A DNA stretch of 50,058 nt. Source: Rhodococcus yananensis (lineage in GTDB: Bacteria; Actinomycetota; Actinomycetes; Mycobacteriales; Mycobacteriaceae). Made by a program: the position numbers and the translations under genes. The DNA is taken from assembly GCF_020515525.1 (NCBI RefSeq), contig NZ_JAIYEP010000028.1, positions 1 to 50,058 on the forward strand, given 5' to 3'. Each line of letters begins with the position of its first letter. Position 1 is the stretch's first letter. Shown piece after piece: positions 1 to 11,200 of the stretch. Below the pieces are notes generated by a model. The model ran no database searches. It was not told the origin of the DNA and saw nothing but the letters and a program-made list of their open reading frames with translations.

Positions 1-1
1 G

Positions 2-283
2 GTCCCGGAATCCGGGACCGGGCGACGACGGCGGTACTGCCGCCGCTCGTGCCGGCAACGCGCCTACGAGCAGCGGACGGCCGCGTCCGGTGGGCGGACC
101 GACCCCGACGGTGTGGTGCTCACCGCCGCGGAGGCGACCGCCGTCACCGACCGCGCCTACCTGGTGCGGTGCGCCGCCGAGGACGTCGCGACGGCGGTCG
201 ACGAAGACGCCGACACCGACGAGTTGCGCCGCCTGTGCGGGACACTGCTGGAACTGGCGCGCGACGCCGAACGGTTGCGGTGA
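2..283 (+). CDS. Small Cys-containing hypothetical protein, 5' end cut by window edge
   Basis: The frame is open from the first base to a TGA at 281-283, giving 93 C-terminal residues of a protein whose start lies outside the window. The first visible part is strongly basic and reads GRRRYCRRSCRQRAYEQR, with a CxxxC pair followed by Arg/Gln. Many short actinobacterial proteins carry a similar R-Y-C-x-x-x-C-R-Q-R-A-Y segment, thought to be metal- or nucleic-acid-binding; that comparison is from memory. The rest is acidic and Ala/Leu-rich, probably helical (about residues 45-93). It ends 27 nt from the convergent secreted-protein gene. No function is assigned. Confidence 0.6.
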   Translation, partial: VPESGTGRRRRYCRRSCRQRAYEQRTAASGGRTDPDGVVLTAAEATAVTDRAYLVRCAAEDVATAVDEDADTDELRRLCGTLLELARDAERLR

Positions 284-309
284 GCACCGGCCCGATCGGA
301 CCCACCGGT

Positions 310-903
310 TCAGGCGAAGAACCCGCCCATCGTGTACACGACCTGGCAGAACGCACCGTTGGTGTACCGGATCGATCCGAACAGGGCCCCCATGATCGCA
401 CCACCGCCGGTGGAGACGGTCGTCGACAGCGGACCGACGGCGGACTGGTCGAGAGTTTCGATGCCGCCGCGGTACGCCTCCATGTTCATCCACACGAACG
501 TCAGATCGGACGAGGCGATCGGTGCGGCGACGGTCGGTTCGACGTACACCCCGATCTGGCCGGGCAGCGCGGCGGCGTGCGGCCCCGGATGCACCCACGC
601 GTTGGTCATCGCGTAGGGGACGATGCCGCCGCCGCAGCCGGGCCCCAGAGTCGGTGCGGGCGTGCTGAACGGTTGGACGACGTTGCGCGGCGGCGGTTCG
701 AACGGATTCGCCGACCCGGAGTCGGCGACGAGCCGTTCGACCGCGGCGAGCATGTCGGGGGACTGCGCGGCGGCCTCGGCGCGCAGCACGTCGAGGGGAA
801 CCCCCGGTGGTGCGGGCTCGGCGGAGGCGTACGCGGGGGCGACCGCGACGACCGCGGCGGCGCCGAGCGCGGTCAGCAGTCGTAGGGTCCGGCGACGCGG
901 CAT
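310..903 (-). CDS. Secreted hypothetical protein with signal peptide
   Basis: This 197-residue protein starts at an ATG preceded on the minus strand by an AAAGGAG ribosome site. The N-terminus is a classical Sec signal: MPRRRT, then a hydrophobic Leu/Ala/Val core, ending at ASA-EP near residue 29, so the mature protein should be exported. No lipobox Cys is present. The mature part has a Pro-rich stretch (about residues 65-85) and a Gly/Ala/Val-rich C-terminal half. Two Cys (in GPGCGGG and AFCQVV) could form a disulphide. I recognise no enzymatic motif. Similar small secreted proteins of unknown role occur in Rhodococcus and Mycobacterium. It is transcribed divergently from the NRPS gene. Confidence 0.75.
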   Translation of the reverse strand: MPRRRTLRLLTALGAAAVVAVAPAYASAEPAPPGVPLDVLRAEAAAQSPDMLAAVERLVADSGSANPFEPPPRNVVQPFSTPAPTLGPGCGGGIVPYAMTNAWVHPGPHAAALPGQIGVYVEPTVAAPIASSDLTFVWMNMEAYRGGIETLDQSAVGPLSTTVSTGGGAIMGALFGSIRYTNGAFCQVVYTMGGFFA

Positions 904-1373
904 CGGGTGCTCCTTTACGGACGGGTGCGGGTCGGTGCGTCAGGCGAACGAGCCGAATCACCGGCTGTGAACCCTGTGATTCGAGATTCGACAATAGGCA
1001 CCGGTGACGCATCTCCGGGTGATTTCGGTATTTGTCGTCACGAAACCGACATTCACCCGCGACCGCACCCGATCGTCACCGAACCGCGATCGGAAAGTGA
1101 CCCACAGGGGTGTTTTCGGTGTTCACGGTGCGGTGTCCGGGCGGGCCACGCACCGCGCCCGGAGGCGACGTGCGGTGGTGGTGCCGTCGGGTCGCCGGAA
1201 ACCGCACCCGTGCCGGGAATCTGGTCTAGCTTGGGGGTTGCCGCCGACCCGACGGGTCGGGCACGACCGTGGGGCGCCGGTCGCGACGTCGGGTGCGGCC
1301 GGCGCCGCCGCGCGGCGCCTCGAAACGCAGATCCGGCCGTCCTCGCTTCTCGGAGGAGAAATTCGGAGGGGAA
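904..1373. other. 470-nt divergent intergenic region upstream of the NRPS
   Basis: No gene is supported here. The region separates the leftward secreted-protein gene from the rightward NRPS gene and should hold both promoters. A possible -10 element TAGCTT lies at 1227-1232 with no good -35, about 140 nt before the NRPS start. An imperfect inverted repeat at 1025-1049 (arms TCGGTA and AACCGA) could be an operator. No IdeR/DtxR-type iron box (TTAGGT...ACCTAA) is visible, which weakens an iron-regulated siderophore role for the NRPS. Confidence 0.5.
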
Positions 1374-4300
1374 ATGTCGTTGCGAGATCACCGGTTCCCA
1401 TTGCCCGACGACGCGCATCCCCTGTCGTCGGCGCAACGCTCCATCTGGTTCGCGCAACAAATGGCACCGGACGTGCCGATCTGCATCGCGCAGTACGTGG
1501 ATCTGCGCGGCGCGCTCGACATCGATCTGCTGCGCCGCGCCGGGTACACCGCCGGCCACGAGTTCCGGTCCGCGTTCCTGCGGGTCGTCGAGGTCGACGG
1601 GGAGCCCTACCAGTTCGTCGACCCGACGATCGCCGCGACGAGCATCCCGCTGCTCGACTTCCGCGACGCCGACGACCCGATGGCCGCGGCGCACACCTGG
1701 ATGGACGCCGACTACGCGCAACCGATGGATCTGGCCGTCGATCCGCTGGTGAACATGACCATCCTGCGGGTCGCCGACGACCGGCACCTGTGGTACAGCC
1801 GCATCCACCACGTCGCGCTCGACGGGTACGCGGCGATGACGATGGTCAACCGGATCGCCGAGTTGTACAGCGCCGGGCTCACCGGTACGACCCCGTCCGC
1901 GTCCCGCGCCGCGGATCTGCGCACCCTCTACGAGTGGGACCGCGACTACCGGGAGTCGGCGCGGTACCGCACCGACCGGGACTGGTGGCTCGACCGGGTC
2001 GCCGGACTCGAGGACGGCTCGAGCCTGGCGCGGCGCCGGGGTCCGGTCGCCGCGCATTCGCTGCTCACCGGCACGGTGCTGCCCGCACCGATGGTCGCGG
2101 CGCTGACCGCGACCGACGACGCCCCGGGCGTCTCGTCGACCGCCACGGTGATCGCCGCGTTCGCCTGCTATCTGGCGCGGATGACCGGGCGGGACGATGT
2201 GGTGATCAATCTGCCGGTGTCGGCGCGGACCACCGCGTTGGTCCGCCGCTCCGGTGGCATGCTCGTCAACACCGTGCCGCTGCACATCCGGCTGCAGCCG
2301 GACGACACCCGCAGCGAGCTGGTGGCGCGGGTGCAGCTCGAGCTGACCGGGGCGCTGCGACACCAGCGGTGCAGCCTCGAGGACGTCCGCCGCGAGAGCG
2401 GGGCGGCGGGGGATCCGCACCGCTACGCCGGCCCGATGGTCAACGTGATGCTGTTCCACCAGCAGATCTCCCTCGGCGACATCCGCGGTGACTTCCACAT
2501 CATGACCTCCGGCCCCGTCGAGGACCTGCTGGTCAACATCTATCTCAGCGGCACCCCGGCACGCACCCACCTGGATTTCCGCGGCAACCCGCACCGCTAC
2601 GACGAGGACGAACTGCGCGGCCACCACAGGGATTTCACGACCCTGCTCGACGCGTTCCTCGGCGCCGCGCCCGCCACCGCCGTCGCCGACATCGACCCGG
2701 TCACCGCCCGGGTGGGTCGGCAACGCCGACGCACCGCCACCGACCTCGCGTTCTGGCGGGCCCGATCGGCGGACCTTCCCGACCTGCTCGCGTTGCCCCC
2801 CGCCGCCGACGGGGACGACACCCACACCGTCGCCGAGGTGGATCCCTCTGTGTCCGCGGCGGCGCTGCGCGCGTTGCTGCCCGATCCCGCCGCGGGCGCG
2901 CACCGGCACGGTGCGGGCACGGACGACTCCGGCACGGACGGCTCTGCCCCCGACCCGGTCGCCGCGCCGGTACCGTTCGCGGTACTGCACGCCGCGCTCG
3001 CGGTGGTGCTGACCCGGCTCACCGGCACCACCGACACCCTCGTCGGTCACCGGCTCCACCACGATGGGCCGCTGCTGCCGCTGCGGCTGCGACTCGACCC
3101 CGCCGAACCGTTCACCACGGTCGTGGCGCGCGCCGCGGACACCGGCCGGGACGCCGCCGCGCACGCCGACGTCACCGACACCGAACTGGCGGCCGCGGGC
3201 ACACCCCCGATTCCCGTCGCCGTCACCGTCACCACCGGAGACGGTGACGGTGACAGTGACGGTGACGGGGGAGAGGGACACACCACCGACGGCACCGACC
3301 TGCACGTGCACGTGCGGGTCCACGACGATCGGGTGTTGCTGCGCGTCGCCCCGCGCGGCGACACCACCACCGCGACCACCACCGATTTCACCGGGCGGCT
3401 CGCCCGGATCCTGGCCGCGGCCGTCGCCGACCCGACCCGGCCGGTGGGGGACCTGCCGTTGACCGCCGCGCACGAACCCACCGGGCTGCTGCCGGCCCGC
3501 GGGCTGCCCCCGATGTCCGCGCAGACCTGGCCGGAACTGCTCACCGCGGTCGCCGCGATCGTGCCCGAGTCGACCGCCGTGGTGTGCGGTGACCGTGCGA
3601 TGACGTACGCCGAACTCGACGAGTGGTCCAATCGGCTCGCCCGGATCCTCGTCGCCGACGGTGCCCGCCCGGAAACCTTCGTGGCCATCGGCATCGCCCG
3701 CTCCCTCGAATCGGTCGCCGCGGTGTGGGCCGTCGCCAAGTCCGGTGCCGCGTTCGTGCCGGTCGACCCCGGTTACCCGGCCGACCGCATCGACTACATG
3801 CTCACCGACTCCGGTGCGGTGCTCGGGGTGACCACCGGTGCGCACCGCGCCGCGCTCCCCGACACCGTGCCGTGGTCGGTGCTCGACGACGATCCGGTCC
3901 GCGACCGCCTCGCCGCGGTGTCACCGGCCCCGCTCACCGACCGTGACCGTCCCACCGACCTGCAGTTCGATCATCCCGCCTACCTGATCTACACGTCCGG
4001 GTCCACCGGCCGCCCCAAGGGTGTCGTCGTGCCGCACCGTGGCCTGGCGAACCTGTCCGCGAGCCTGCACGCCCGCCTGACCCCGACCCCCGATGCGCGG
4101 GTCTCGCACTTCTCGTCCCCGAGCTTCGACGCCTCGATCTTCGAGTACATGACCGCGTTCGGGATCGGCGCGACCCTCGTGGTGGTGCCCCCGCACGTCT
4201 ACGGCGGCGAGGAACTCGCCCGGGTGCTGCGCGACCAGCACGTCACCCACGCGTTCTCCACCCCCGCCGCGCTGGCGTCCGTCGACCCCGCCGCCGTCGA

Positions 4301-5265
4301 CTGCGGTGTCGTCACCGTCGCCGGGGACACCTGCCCCCCGGAGCTCGTGGCGCGGTGGGCGCCGGGCCGACGCATGTTCAACGCGTACGGGCCCACCGAA
4401 ACCACCATCGTCGTCAACATCACCGCCCCGCTGATCGCGGGGGACACCGTCACCGTCGGTGCCCCGGTCTGCGGGGTCCGGGAGGTCCTGCTCGACACCC
4501 GGCTGCACCCGGTGCCCCGCGCGGTCGCGGGCGAGCTGTACATCGCCGGGCCCGGGGTGACCCGCGGCTACCACGACCGGCCGGCGCTGACCGCGACCCG
4601 GTTCGTCGCCGACCCGTACGGCCCACCCGGATCCCGGATGTACCGCACCGGCGACGTGGTGCGCTGGCACCGGCCCCGCACCGGCGACGACACCACCGAC
4701 ACCGTCGAACACCTGGGCCGCTCCGACTTCCAGGTCAAGGTCCGGGGTTTCCGCATCGAACTCGGGGAGATCGACGCGGCCCTGACCGGGCACGACGACG
4801 TCGTCTTCGCCGTCACGGTGGGCCGCACCGCCCCGTCCGGCGACACCCTGCTGGTGTCCTACGTGCTGCCCGGCACCGGACGCGTCGCCGACCCCGAGCA
4901 GCTCACCGCGCACCTGCGGACCCGGTTGCCCGCGCACATGGTGCCCGCCGCGATCGTCGTGCTCGACCGGATCCCGCTGACCCCCGTCGGGAAACTGGAC
5001 CGTCGGGCCCTGCCCGACCCCCGGTTCGGTGCCGCCGGCGGCCCCGCCCCCGGCACCGACACCGAACGGGCCGTCGCGGCGGTGTTCGCCGACCAGCTCG
5101 GTCTCGACGGGATCGGTCTCGACGACGGTTTCTTCGATCTCGGCGGCAACTCGCTGATCGCCACCCGCGTCCTGGCGCGCCTCAACGACACCCTCGGCAC
5201 CGACCTGGGGGTGCGTGCCCTGTTCGAGGCCCCCACGGTGCGGGCCCTGGCCCGCCGGTTGGCCG
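1374..5265 (+). other. NRPS module 1: starter C, C-domain remnant, A1, T1
   Basis: The first C domain (about 1400-2690) resembles the EntF condensation domain ([20 protein letters not shown]), a type that accepts an acyl group from a separate carrier. It is followed by a second, incomplete C region (about 2745-3470) and then A1 (about 3510-5020; core [11 protein letters not shown] at 3990). Pocket residues read by alignment to PheA are D-A-F-F-T-A-A-I-V-K, which I cannot assign to a known residue. T1 carries DLGGNSL with Ser codon 5151. Confidence 0.8.
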
Positions 5266-8200
5266 ACGCCGGGATCTCCGCGCGCCCCGCGCTTTCCGCC
5301 CGCCCCCGCCCCGAGCACGTGCCGGTCGCCGCGGCCGCACGCCGACTGTGGTTCGTCAACCAACTCGACACCACCTCCGCGGCCTACAACATTCCCGTCG
5401 CGATCGGCCTGCGCGGAACCCTCGACGTGCCCGCGCTGGCCGCCGCCGTCACCGACGTCCTCGACCGGCACGAGTCGCTGCGCACCCGCTACCCGGCCGG
5501 CCCCGACGGTCCCGTCCAGCAGATCCTGCCGACCACCCCCGTCGATCTGACGCCGCGGCCCGTCACCCCCGAGCAGCTGCCCGCGGCCGTCGACGCGTGC
5601 GTGCACGCGGGCTTCGACGTCGCCGTCGACCCGCCGGTGCGGATCCGGTTGCTGCGCCTGACCGACGACCACCACGTCCTGGCGGTCGTCGTGCACCACA
5701 TCGCCGCGGACGGCGCCTCGCTGGCGCCGCTCGCCCGCGATCTGATGACCGCGTATCTGGCGCGCCGCGACGGGCACCACCCCGACTGGGTGCCGCTGCC
5801 GGTGCAGTACGCCGACTACACCCTGTGGTTCGACGAACTGCTCGGCTCCGTCGACGATCCACGGTCCCGCGCCGGCACCCAACTCGCGTACTGGCGGGAC
5901 CGGCTCGCCGGTGCCCCGGAACTGCTGCCGCTGCCCACCGACCGGCCCCGGCCCGCACAACAGTCCTTCCGCGGTGGGACCGTCGACATCGACATCCCCG
6001 CCGACCTCTACCGGCGGGTGCGTGCGCTCGCGCGCCGCCGCGGCGCCACCGACTTCATGGTCGTGCACGCGGCCCTGACGGTGCTCCTCGCCCGACTGTC
6101 CGGCACCGACGACATCGTCGTGGGCACCCCCGTGTCGGGACGCGGCGAAACCGCCCTCGACGACCTGGTCGGCATGTTCGTCGGCACCGTCGCGTTACGC
6201 ACCGCCGTCCCCGCCGGCATCGGATTCGGAGACCATCTGCAGGCCGTGCGCGACACCGACGTCGCCGCGTTCGCGCACGCCGACGTGCCGTTCGACACGC
6301 TCGTCGACACCCTCGCGCCGACCCGCTCGGCGGCGCATTCCCCGCTGTTCCAGGTGATGCTCGCGTTCCAGAACAACGAACACGCCCACCTGCAACTACC
6401 CGACCTCACCGTCGACATCGACGAAATCGACACGGGCACCACCAAATTCGATCTGCACCTGCAGTTGACGACGGTCCCCGGCGACGACGGCGGCACCGTC
6501 GCGTTGCACGGTGCCCTGTCCTACGCGACGGACCTGTTCGACGCCGGAACCGCCGCCGCGTTCGTCGACCGGTTCGTGCGGGTGCTCACCGCCGCCACCG
6601 ACGATCCCCGCATCCCCGTCGGAGACCTCGACCTGCTCACCGACACCGAACGCGCCCGACTGCGCACCTTCGACGGTGCCACCGTCGACGTCCCCGCAAC
6701 CACCCTCGCGCAGATGTTCACCGCGCAGGTCACCGCGACCCCGCACGCCCCGGCGGTGACCTGCGGGGACCGCACCGTCGACTACGCGAGCTTCGACGCG
6801 GCCGCGACCCGGCTCGCGCATGCGCTGGCCCGCCGCGGCGCCGGACCCGAGCGCATCGTCGCGCTGGCCGCCCGCCGCAGCCTCGACATGATGGTGGGCC
6901 TGTACGCGATCGTCAAGACCGGCGCCGCGTACCTGCCCCTCGACCCCGACCACCCCACCGACCGCACCCGCTACGTCCTCGAGTCGGCCCGCCCCGTACT
7001 GCTGCTGACCACCACCGGCGACGCCGACGCCCTCACCGACGCCGTCGACGGCCGCGACATCCCCCTGCTGCGCATCGACGACCTCGACACCACCACCGAA
7101 CCGGACACCCCACTGGACGTACCCGTCCACGGCGACACCGTCGCCTACGTGATCTACACCTCCGGCTCCACCGGCCGCCCCAAGGGCGTGGCCGTCACCC
7201 ACCGGGCGATCGTCAACCGGCTCCACTGGATGCAGGACACCTACCGGCTCACCCACACCGACACGGTGCTGCAGAAAACCCCCCTCACCTTCGACGTGTC
7301 GGTGTGGGAATTGTTCTGGCCGTTGCAGACCGGAGCCCGGCTCGTGCTCGCCGCACCCGACGGGCACCGCGACCCCGCCTACCTGCTGCGCACCATCGAC
7401 ACCGAGACCGTCACCGTCGCGCATTTCGTACCGTCGATGCTCGCGGTGTTCACCGCCGCCGCCGGAGGCGGGCACGCCACCTGCCTGCGACTGCTGTTCG
7501 CGTCGGGGGAGGCCCTGCCCCCCGAGACCGCGGCCGCGACCCGCGCCGCACTCCCCGGCGCCGCCCTGCACAACCTGTACGGCCCCACCGAGGCCGCCGT
7601 CGACGTCACCGCGTGGCCCACCTCCGACACCGACACCGGCACCGTCCCGATCGGCACCGCCGTGTGGAACACCCGCGTGCACGTCCTCGACCGGCGACTG
7701 CACCCGCTGCCCCCCGGCGCCGTCGGCGAACTGTACCTGGCCGGGGTGCAACTGGCCCGCGGCTACCACGACCGGCCCGCCCTGACCGCCGACCGGTTCG
7801 TCGCCGACCCGTTCGGGCCCCCCGGATCCCGCCTCTACCGCACCGGTGACCTCGGGGTGCGCCGCCCCGACGGCGCCCTCGACTACATCGGCCGCACCGA
7901 CTTCCAGGTCAAGATCCGCGGACTACGCATCGAACTCGGCGAGATCGAACACGTCCTGCGCGGCCACCGCGACGTCGCGCAGGCCGCCGTGCTCGTGCAC
8001 CACCACGCCGACAGCGTGCTCACCGCCTACCTGGTCCCCGACGGCGACCGCACCGTCGACGTCGCCGCGCTCACCGCGCACCTGCGCAGCCGCCTCCCCG
8101 ACTACATGGTGCCCACCTCGTTGATCGTCCTCGACGCCCTACCCGTCGGCGCGAACGGCAAACTGGACCGCGCGGCGCTGCCCGCACCGGACCCGACCGC

Positions 8201-11200
8201 GACCGCCACCGGATACCTGCCGCCCCGCACTCCCGTCGAACACACCGTCGCCGACACCTTCGCCGAACTGCTCGAGGTGCCGCGCGTCGGGGTGCACGAC
8301 AACTTCCTCGACCTGGGCGGCACCTCGCTGCTGGCGATGCGGCTGGCGGCGCGCCTGTCCGCGACGCTCGGCACCGACCTCGGCATCCGCGACGTGTTCG
8401 ACCATCCCACCGTCGCGGACCTCACCGACCACGTCCACCGCGGCGCCGGCACCGGCCACCGCCCCGACCCGGTCGCCGGGCCCCGCCCCGACCCGGTACC
8501 GCTGTCCCCGGCCCAGCAACGCATGTGGTTCGTCAACCAGTTCGACACCACCTCCCCGGCCTACAACATCGCGGTGGCGTTGCGGCTGCGCGGGCACCTG
8601 GATCTCCCGGCGCTGCGCGCCGCCCTCGGCGACGTCGTCGCCCGCCACGAGAGCCTGCGCACCCGCTACCCGCTCACCGACGGCGGACCCGTGCAGGTCG
8701 TGCTGCCGGCCTCCGCGTCCACCACCGGCGACCTCACCGTCGACGTCGTGCCCGCCGACACCGTCACCGACACCGTCGACCGGATCATCGCCACCGGGTT
8801 CGACGTCGCCACCGAGATCCCCGTGCGGGTACGGTTGCTGCGCCCCACCGACGACGACCACGTGCTGGTGCTGGTCGTGCACCACATCTCCGCCGACGGC
8901 TTCTCCCTCGGCCCGCTCGCGCGGGACGTGCTCACCGCGTACACCGCCCGCCGCGGCGGGCACCACCCCGACTGGGCGCCGCTGCCCGTGCAGTACGCCG
9001 ACTACACCCTGTGGCAACACCGGGTGCTCGGCCCCGAAACCGACCCGCAGTCCACCGCCGCGCGGCAACTGGCGTACTGGACCGACCGGCTCGCCGGCAT
9101 GCCGGATCTGCTCGAACTGCCCCTGGACCGGCCCCGCCCGGTGCAGCAGTCCCGCCGCGGCGCGCACGTCCCGTTCACCGTCGACGCCGCCACCCACCGG
9201 GCGTTGACCGAGCTGGCGCGCCGCCACGACACGTCCCTGTTCATGGTGCTGCACACCGCGCTGGCGGTGCTGCTGGCGCGCCTGTCGTCGAGCCGCGACA
9301 TCGCCGTGGGCACCCCCGTCGCCGGGCGCGGCCACCGGCACCTCGACGACCTCGTCGGCATGTTCGTCGGCACCGTGGTGCTGCGCACCGACATCGACGA
9401 CACCGCCCCGTTCGCCGACCTGCTCCGCGGTGTCCGCGACACCGACCTCGCCGCGTTCGACCACGCCGACATCCCGTTCGAACGTCTCGTCGAGGTCCTC
9501 GACCCACCCCGCTCCACCGCGTACACCCCGCTGTTCCAGGTGCTGTTCGAATTCCAGGACATCGAACGCCCCACGGTGACCCTGCCCGACCTGACCGTCA
9601 CCGTCGTCGACCGCGCCCCCACCCTGTCCCTGTTCGACCTGCAACTGACCGTCGCCGAAACCGTCGACGAGCACGGCCCCGCCGGGATCACCGCGTCGTT
9701 CACCTACGCCACCGACCTGTTCGACGCCGACACCGTCGCCTCGTTCGCCGACCGGCTGCGCCGCATCCTCGACGCGATCACCACCGACGACACCGTCGTC
9801 GTCGGCGACATCGGCATCGTCACCGGGCGGGAACTCGCCGCGCTCGCCCCCGCCCGCGGGCTCCCCCCGGTCGCGCCCCGGCAGTGGCCGGAGATGCTCA
9901 CCTCCGTCGCCGCGATCCTGCCCGACTCGGTCGCGTTGACCTACCGCGGCCACGACCTGACCTACCGGGACCTCGACGACCGCTCCACCCGCCTCGCCCG
10001 CCTCCTCATCGGGCACGGCATCGGACCGGAAACCGTGGTGGCCCTGGGCATCCCCCGATCCCTCGACTCGGTCACCGCGGTGTGGGCGGTCACCAAGACC
10101 GGCGCGGCGTTCGTGCCCGTCGACCCCACCTACCCACCCGACCGCGTCGACTACATGCTCACCGACTGCTCCGCGGCGCTCGGCGTGACCACCGCGGCCC
10201 ACCGGCCGTCACTGCCCGCGACCGTGCCGTGGCTCGTCCTCGACGACCCGCAGACCCACGCGCGGCTCGCCGCCACCGAGACCACCGCGATCACCGACGC
10301 CGACCGCACCACCGCGCTGCGCTTCGACCATCCCGCCTACCTGATCTACACCTCCGGCTCCACCGGCCGCCCCAAGGGGGTGGTCGTCACCCACCGCGGC
10401 CTGACCAACCTCAACGCCGAGGTCCGCGACCACTTCGACATCACCCACCACGCCCGCATCTCCCACCTGGCGTCCCCGAGCTTCGACGCGTCGATCTTCG
10501 AATACACCAAGGCGTTCTGCGCCGGCGCGACCCTGGTGATCGTGCCGCCGGACATCTACGGCGGCGACGAACTGGCCCGCTACCTCCGCGACCAACGGGT
10601 CACCCACGCGTTCATCACCCCCACCGCGCTGGCCTCCCTCGACCCCACCGGCCTCGACACCCTGAAGGTCCTCGTCGTCGCGGGGGAGGCGTGCCCCCCG
10701 GAACTCGTGGCGCGGTGGGCACCCGGCCGCCGCATGTTCAACGGCTACGGCCCCTCCGAAGCCACCATCGAAACCAGCGTCAGCCCCGCCCTGCACCCCG
10801 GGCACACCGTCACCGTCGGTGGACCCGCCGTCGGCTTCCACCAGGTGGTCCTCGACGACCGACTGCACCCCGTCCCCGTCGGGGTCGCCGGGGAACTGTA
10901 CATCGCCGGTCCCGGCGTGGCCCGCGGCTACCATCGGCGCCCCGACCTGTCCGCCGCCCGGTTCGTCGCCGACCCCTACGGCACCACCGGCGAACGCATG
11001 TACCGCACCGGCGACATCGTGCGGTGGCGCGGCGACGGCACCGTCGAATACCTCGGCCGCTCCGACTTCCAGGTCAAGGTCCGCGGATTCCGCATCGAAC
11101 CCGGCGAGATCGACGCGGCCCTGACCGGCCACGACGACATCGTCTTCGCGCACACCCTCGGGCACACCGCCCCGTCCGGCGACACCGTCCTGGTGTCGTA

